In this document: positions 6,097-7,588 of the stretch, piece after piece | Numbering within the stretch: the stretch's first letter is position 1 | Layout of the letters: each line of letters opens with the position of its first letter | Source: Bacteroidota bacterium | GTDB lineage: Bacteria > Bacteroidota > Bacteroidia > Chitinophagales > Chitinophagaceae | DNA: 7,588 nucleotides | Direction of reading: 5' to 3' | Assembly (NCBI GenBank): GCA_021824855.1 | Contig: JAKAJX010000272.1 | Coordinates: 1 to 7,588 of the forward strand | The notes under the pieces: model-generated | What the model saw: the letters and a program-made list of their open reading frames with translations, nothing else | Databases searched by the model: none | What the model was told of the DNA's origin: nothing | Translations under genes and position numbers: made by a program

Positions 6097-6525
6097 ATGA
6101 AAAAATTAATCAGCCTTTCAGTATTAAGCATTGGATTAGTATGCTTTGCACATGCACAAAAATTAAAAGAAAGCCAAGTACCTGCTGTAGTTAAAGCAAA
6201 CTTCGCTAAACAATTTCCCGGAGTAGAAGCAAAATGGGAAATGGAAGATGGAAAATATGAAGCAGGATTTAAAAAAATGGGACATGAAATGAGTGCTATG
6301 ATTGAACCAAATGGTACTATTACCGAAACAGAAATGGAAATTAAAACATCGGAATTACCTAAAGCAGTAACAGATTACGTTAAGAAAAATTTCCCTAATG
6401 CCACTATTAAAGAAGCTTCTAAAATTACCAAAAGCTCTGGCGAAGTAAATTATGAAGCAGAAGTAAATGGTAAAGATTTGATTTTTACTAATAACGGCGA
6501 TTTTATTAAATCGGTAAAAGCTTAA
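6097..6525 (+). CDS. Secreted protein with two PepSY-like repeats
   Basis: This 142-residue exported protein has a lysine start, a hydrophobic core at residues 4-18 and a likely signal peptidase I site AHA|Q at 20/21. The cysteine at 16 does not fit a lipobox. The mature part is a tandem of two similar units. The first, about 29-78, begins VPAVVKANFAKQFPGVEAKW and ends with IEPNGTITETE. The second, about 87-140, begins LPKAVTDYVKKNFPNATIKEA and ends with FTNNGDFIKSVKA. The pattern (helix with xFPxA, then a beta hairpin ending in NGxI) is that of the PepSY-like, BLIP-like putative periplasmic domain common in Bacteroidota, usually 140-150 residues. No enzymatic residues are seen. A role in binding or envelope sensing is often guessed, but function is unknown. 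It is a single gene between two hairpin terminators, with its own promoter and possible operator. Confidence 0.85.
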   Translation: MKKLISLSVLSIGLVCFAHAQKLKESQVPAVVKANFAKQFPGVEAKWEMEDGKYEAGFKKMGHEMSAMIEPNGTITETEMEIKTSELPKAVTDYVKKNFPNATIKEASKITKSSGEVNYEAEVNGKDLIFTNNGDFIKSVKA

Positions 6526-6547
6526 TTCTTACAAATAAAAAATTATC

Positions 6548-6580
6548 AAAGCTGCCTATTACTTTTGTATAGGTGGCTTT
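6548..6580 (+). terminator. Rho-independent terminator after the PepSY-like gene
   Basis: AAAGCTGCCTAT (6548-6559) pairs with ATAGGTGGCTTT (6569-6580) over 12 positions, two of them G:U wobbles in RNA, with a nine-base loop. It is followed by TATTTTTTAT, a near-continuous T run. It begins 23 bases after the stop at 6525 and separates this gene from the ECF sigma gene. Confidence 0.88.
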
Positions 6581-6670
6581 TATTTTTTATACGCATTATA
6601 CAAAAAAGAAACTTCGCAAGCCAACCTTTTGGTACATCTAATCATCTAATAATTAAAATGCCCAATTGAA

Positions 6671-7207
6671 ATGGATTTAATGCTAATTAAAAAATGTATT
6701 GCCGGCGATAGGGCATCCCAATTGGCATTGTATAATTTACTTTCTCCTACAATGCTAATTGTTTGTTTACGCTATGCAAATGACAGACAAGAAGCTGAAG
6801 ATATTTTACAAGAAGGATTTATAAAAATATTTGCTGCCTTACATCAATATAAAAATATGGGCTCTTTTGAAGGATGGGTAAGAAAAATAATGGTAAATAC
6901 GGCATTACAAAGAATAAGAAAAAAGGCTACACTTAGGCCAATATATTCATTAGAAACCGTAGAAGAATCATTGTTCCTTAATAATACTGCTATTACCAAT
7001 TTAAGTGCAAAAGAATTATTATACTTAGTACAAAGACTGCCAACAGCCTATAGAATGGTTTTTAACCTGTATGTTTTTGAAGGATATAAACATAAAGAAA
7101 TTGCGCAATTGCTATCTATTACGGAAGGAACATCAAAATCAAATCTCTCTGATGCCAGAAATATTTTGCAAAAATTAATTACATCTCAATTAAAAATAGC
7201 TAAATAA
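6671..7207 (+). CDS. ECF-type RNA polymerase sigma factor (sigma-70 family)
   Basis: This 178-residue protein has only sigma regions 2 and 4, the ECF architecture, and a typical length. Region 2 covers about residues 18-88. YANDRQEAEDILQEGFIKIF is the region 2.1/2.2 core that binds the RNA polymerase clamp helices, and GSFEGWVRKIMVNTALQRIR is the -10-recognising helix. After a linker of about 30 residues, region 4 (about 118-172) has LVQRLPTAYRMVFNLYVFEG, then HKEIAQLLSITEGTSKSNL, the helix-turn-helix that reads the -35 element, then ARNILQKLI. The start ATG is at a normal distance from region 2; Met4 is an alternative with little consequence. No TAnnTTTG box was found in the 145-base upstream gap, compatible with control by another sigma factor or by itself. 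The next gene starts 7 bases after the stop and encodes a probable membrane partner. Target genes cannot be inferred. Confidence 0.93.
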   Translation: MDLMLIKKCIAGDRASQLALYNLLSPTMLIVCLRYANDRQEAEDILQEGFIKIFAALHQYKNMGSFEGWVRKIMVNTALQRIRKKATLRPIYSLETVEESLFLNNTAITNLSAKELLYLVQRLPTAYRMVFNLYVFEGYKHKEIAQLLSITEGTSKSNLSDARNILQKLITSQLKIAK

Positions 7208-7214
7208 TTTTTTT

Positions 7215-7588
7215 ATGAACCACCTAAACGATATTGATAAGCTATTTAAAAATGCAATTGAACCATTGCAAGAACAACCTTCGGAACAAGTTTGGCAAAC
7301 TGTTGAATCCATACTAGATCAAAAAAATGCAGAAAATTATAAACGAAAATTTATTTTATTTAAACGTATTTCTTTGGCACTATCAATATTATTAATTTTA
7401 ATTGGTGCGTATGAGCTAACTAACCGAAATAAAACCGAGAAAAACAATATTACTACTTTAGTACAACCCAATAATATACCACTACATCAAAATAAGTTGA
7501 GTGTAGAACAAAAGAAAAAAGATTACTCTACTGATAAAAATATTTTATCTTCTAAAAAGGGTAGTGCCGATATGTTACATAATAAAAT
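7215..7588 (+). CDS. Single-pass membrane protein, probable anti-sigma/partner of the ECF factor (N-terminal part)
   Basis: The first 124 codons of this gene are in the window; it runs off the right edge. The start ATG lies 7 bases after the sigma stop, so the two are almost certainly co-transcribed. The N-terminus, MNHLNDIDKLFKNAIEPLQE followed by PSEQVWQTVESIL (residues 22-34), has the DxLF...P...VWxxIexxL pattern of Bacteroidota membrane proteins encoded after ECF sigma genes. A basic stretch YKRKFILFKR leads into one hydrophobic helix at about 46-66. After that the visible part is polar, rich in Lys, Asn and Ser, and would be periplasmic. By position and topology it could hold the sigma factor at the membrane. 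No FecR domain or zinc-binding anti-sigma motif is visible in this part. The C-terminal domain, possibly a beta-barrel as in many relatives, lies outside. Confidence 0.75.
   Translation, partial: MNHLNDIDKLFKNAIEPLQEQPSEQVWQTVESILDQKNAENYKRKFILFKRISLALSILLILIGAYELTNRNKTEKNNITTLVQPNNIPLHQNKLSVEQKKKDYSTDKNILSSKKGSADMLHNK

Overview
The window is strongly AT-rich and gene-dense. It looks like a chromosomal segment of a member of the Bacteroidota. Three things point that way. Gene starts lack recognisable Shine-Dalgarno sequences. Good TAnnTTTG boxes, the -7 element of Bacteroidota promoters, lie shortly upstream of several starts. The proteins, including a PepSY-like periplasmic protein, a bacterial deoxyhypusine-synthase homologue and an ECF sigma factor paired with a membrane protein, are of types common in that phylum. 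The species cannot be named from the sequence.

Left part (1-1785, minus strand): the N-terminal 88 codons of a PLP-dependent transsulfuration enzyme (cystathionine gamma-synthase/lyase type) run off the left edge. Upstream of it are an acyl-carrier-protein phosphodiesterase (AcpH-like) and a polysaccharide deacetylase. The last two are 40 bases apart on one strand and are probably co-transcribed.

Middle (1910-4743): a TylF/CmcI-like SAM-dependent methyltransferase on the plus strand converges on, and overlaps by 15 bases, a minus-strand pair. That pair is a DPM1/GtrB-like family 2 glycosyltransferase followed 11 bases later by a multi-spanning GT87-type glycosyltransferase. The natural reading is that the GT2 loads a sugar on a polyprenyl phosphate and the GT87 transfers it outside the membrane. 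The deacetylase and methyltransferase nearby could modify a related surface glycan, so 1012-4743 reads as a small envelope-glycan locus. The GT2 leader carries two overlapping, mutually exclusive inverted repeats.

Right part (4919-7588, plus strand): a deoxyhypusine-synthase-like protein ends at a textbook 14-bp hairpin terminator. Next is a secreted protein with two PepSY-like repeats, whose promoter region carries an 11-bp tandem direct repeat just before the -7 box; it ends at a second hairpin. Last come an ECF sigma factor and, 7 bases later, the start of a single-pass membrane protein that is probably its anti-sigma or partner, cut by the right edge.

Most of the window is recognisable housekeeping or envelope biology. 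The items most worth attention are the bacterial deoxyhypusine-synthase homologue, which keeps the catalytic lysine but has lost polyamine-contacting residues; the direct-repeat operator candidate; the leader hairpins of the GT2 gene; and the possible two-step glycosylation pair. No mobile element, CRISPR array, tRNA or rRNA was seen, and no gene-free stretch exceeds about 205 bases.
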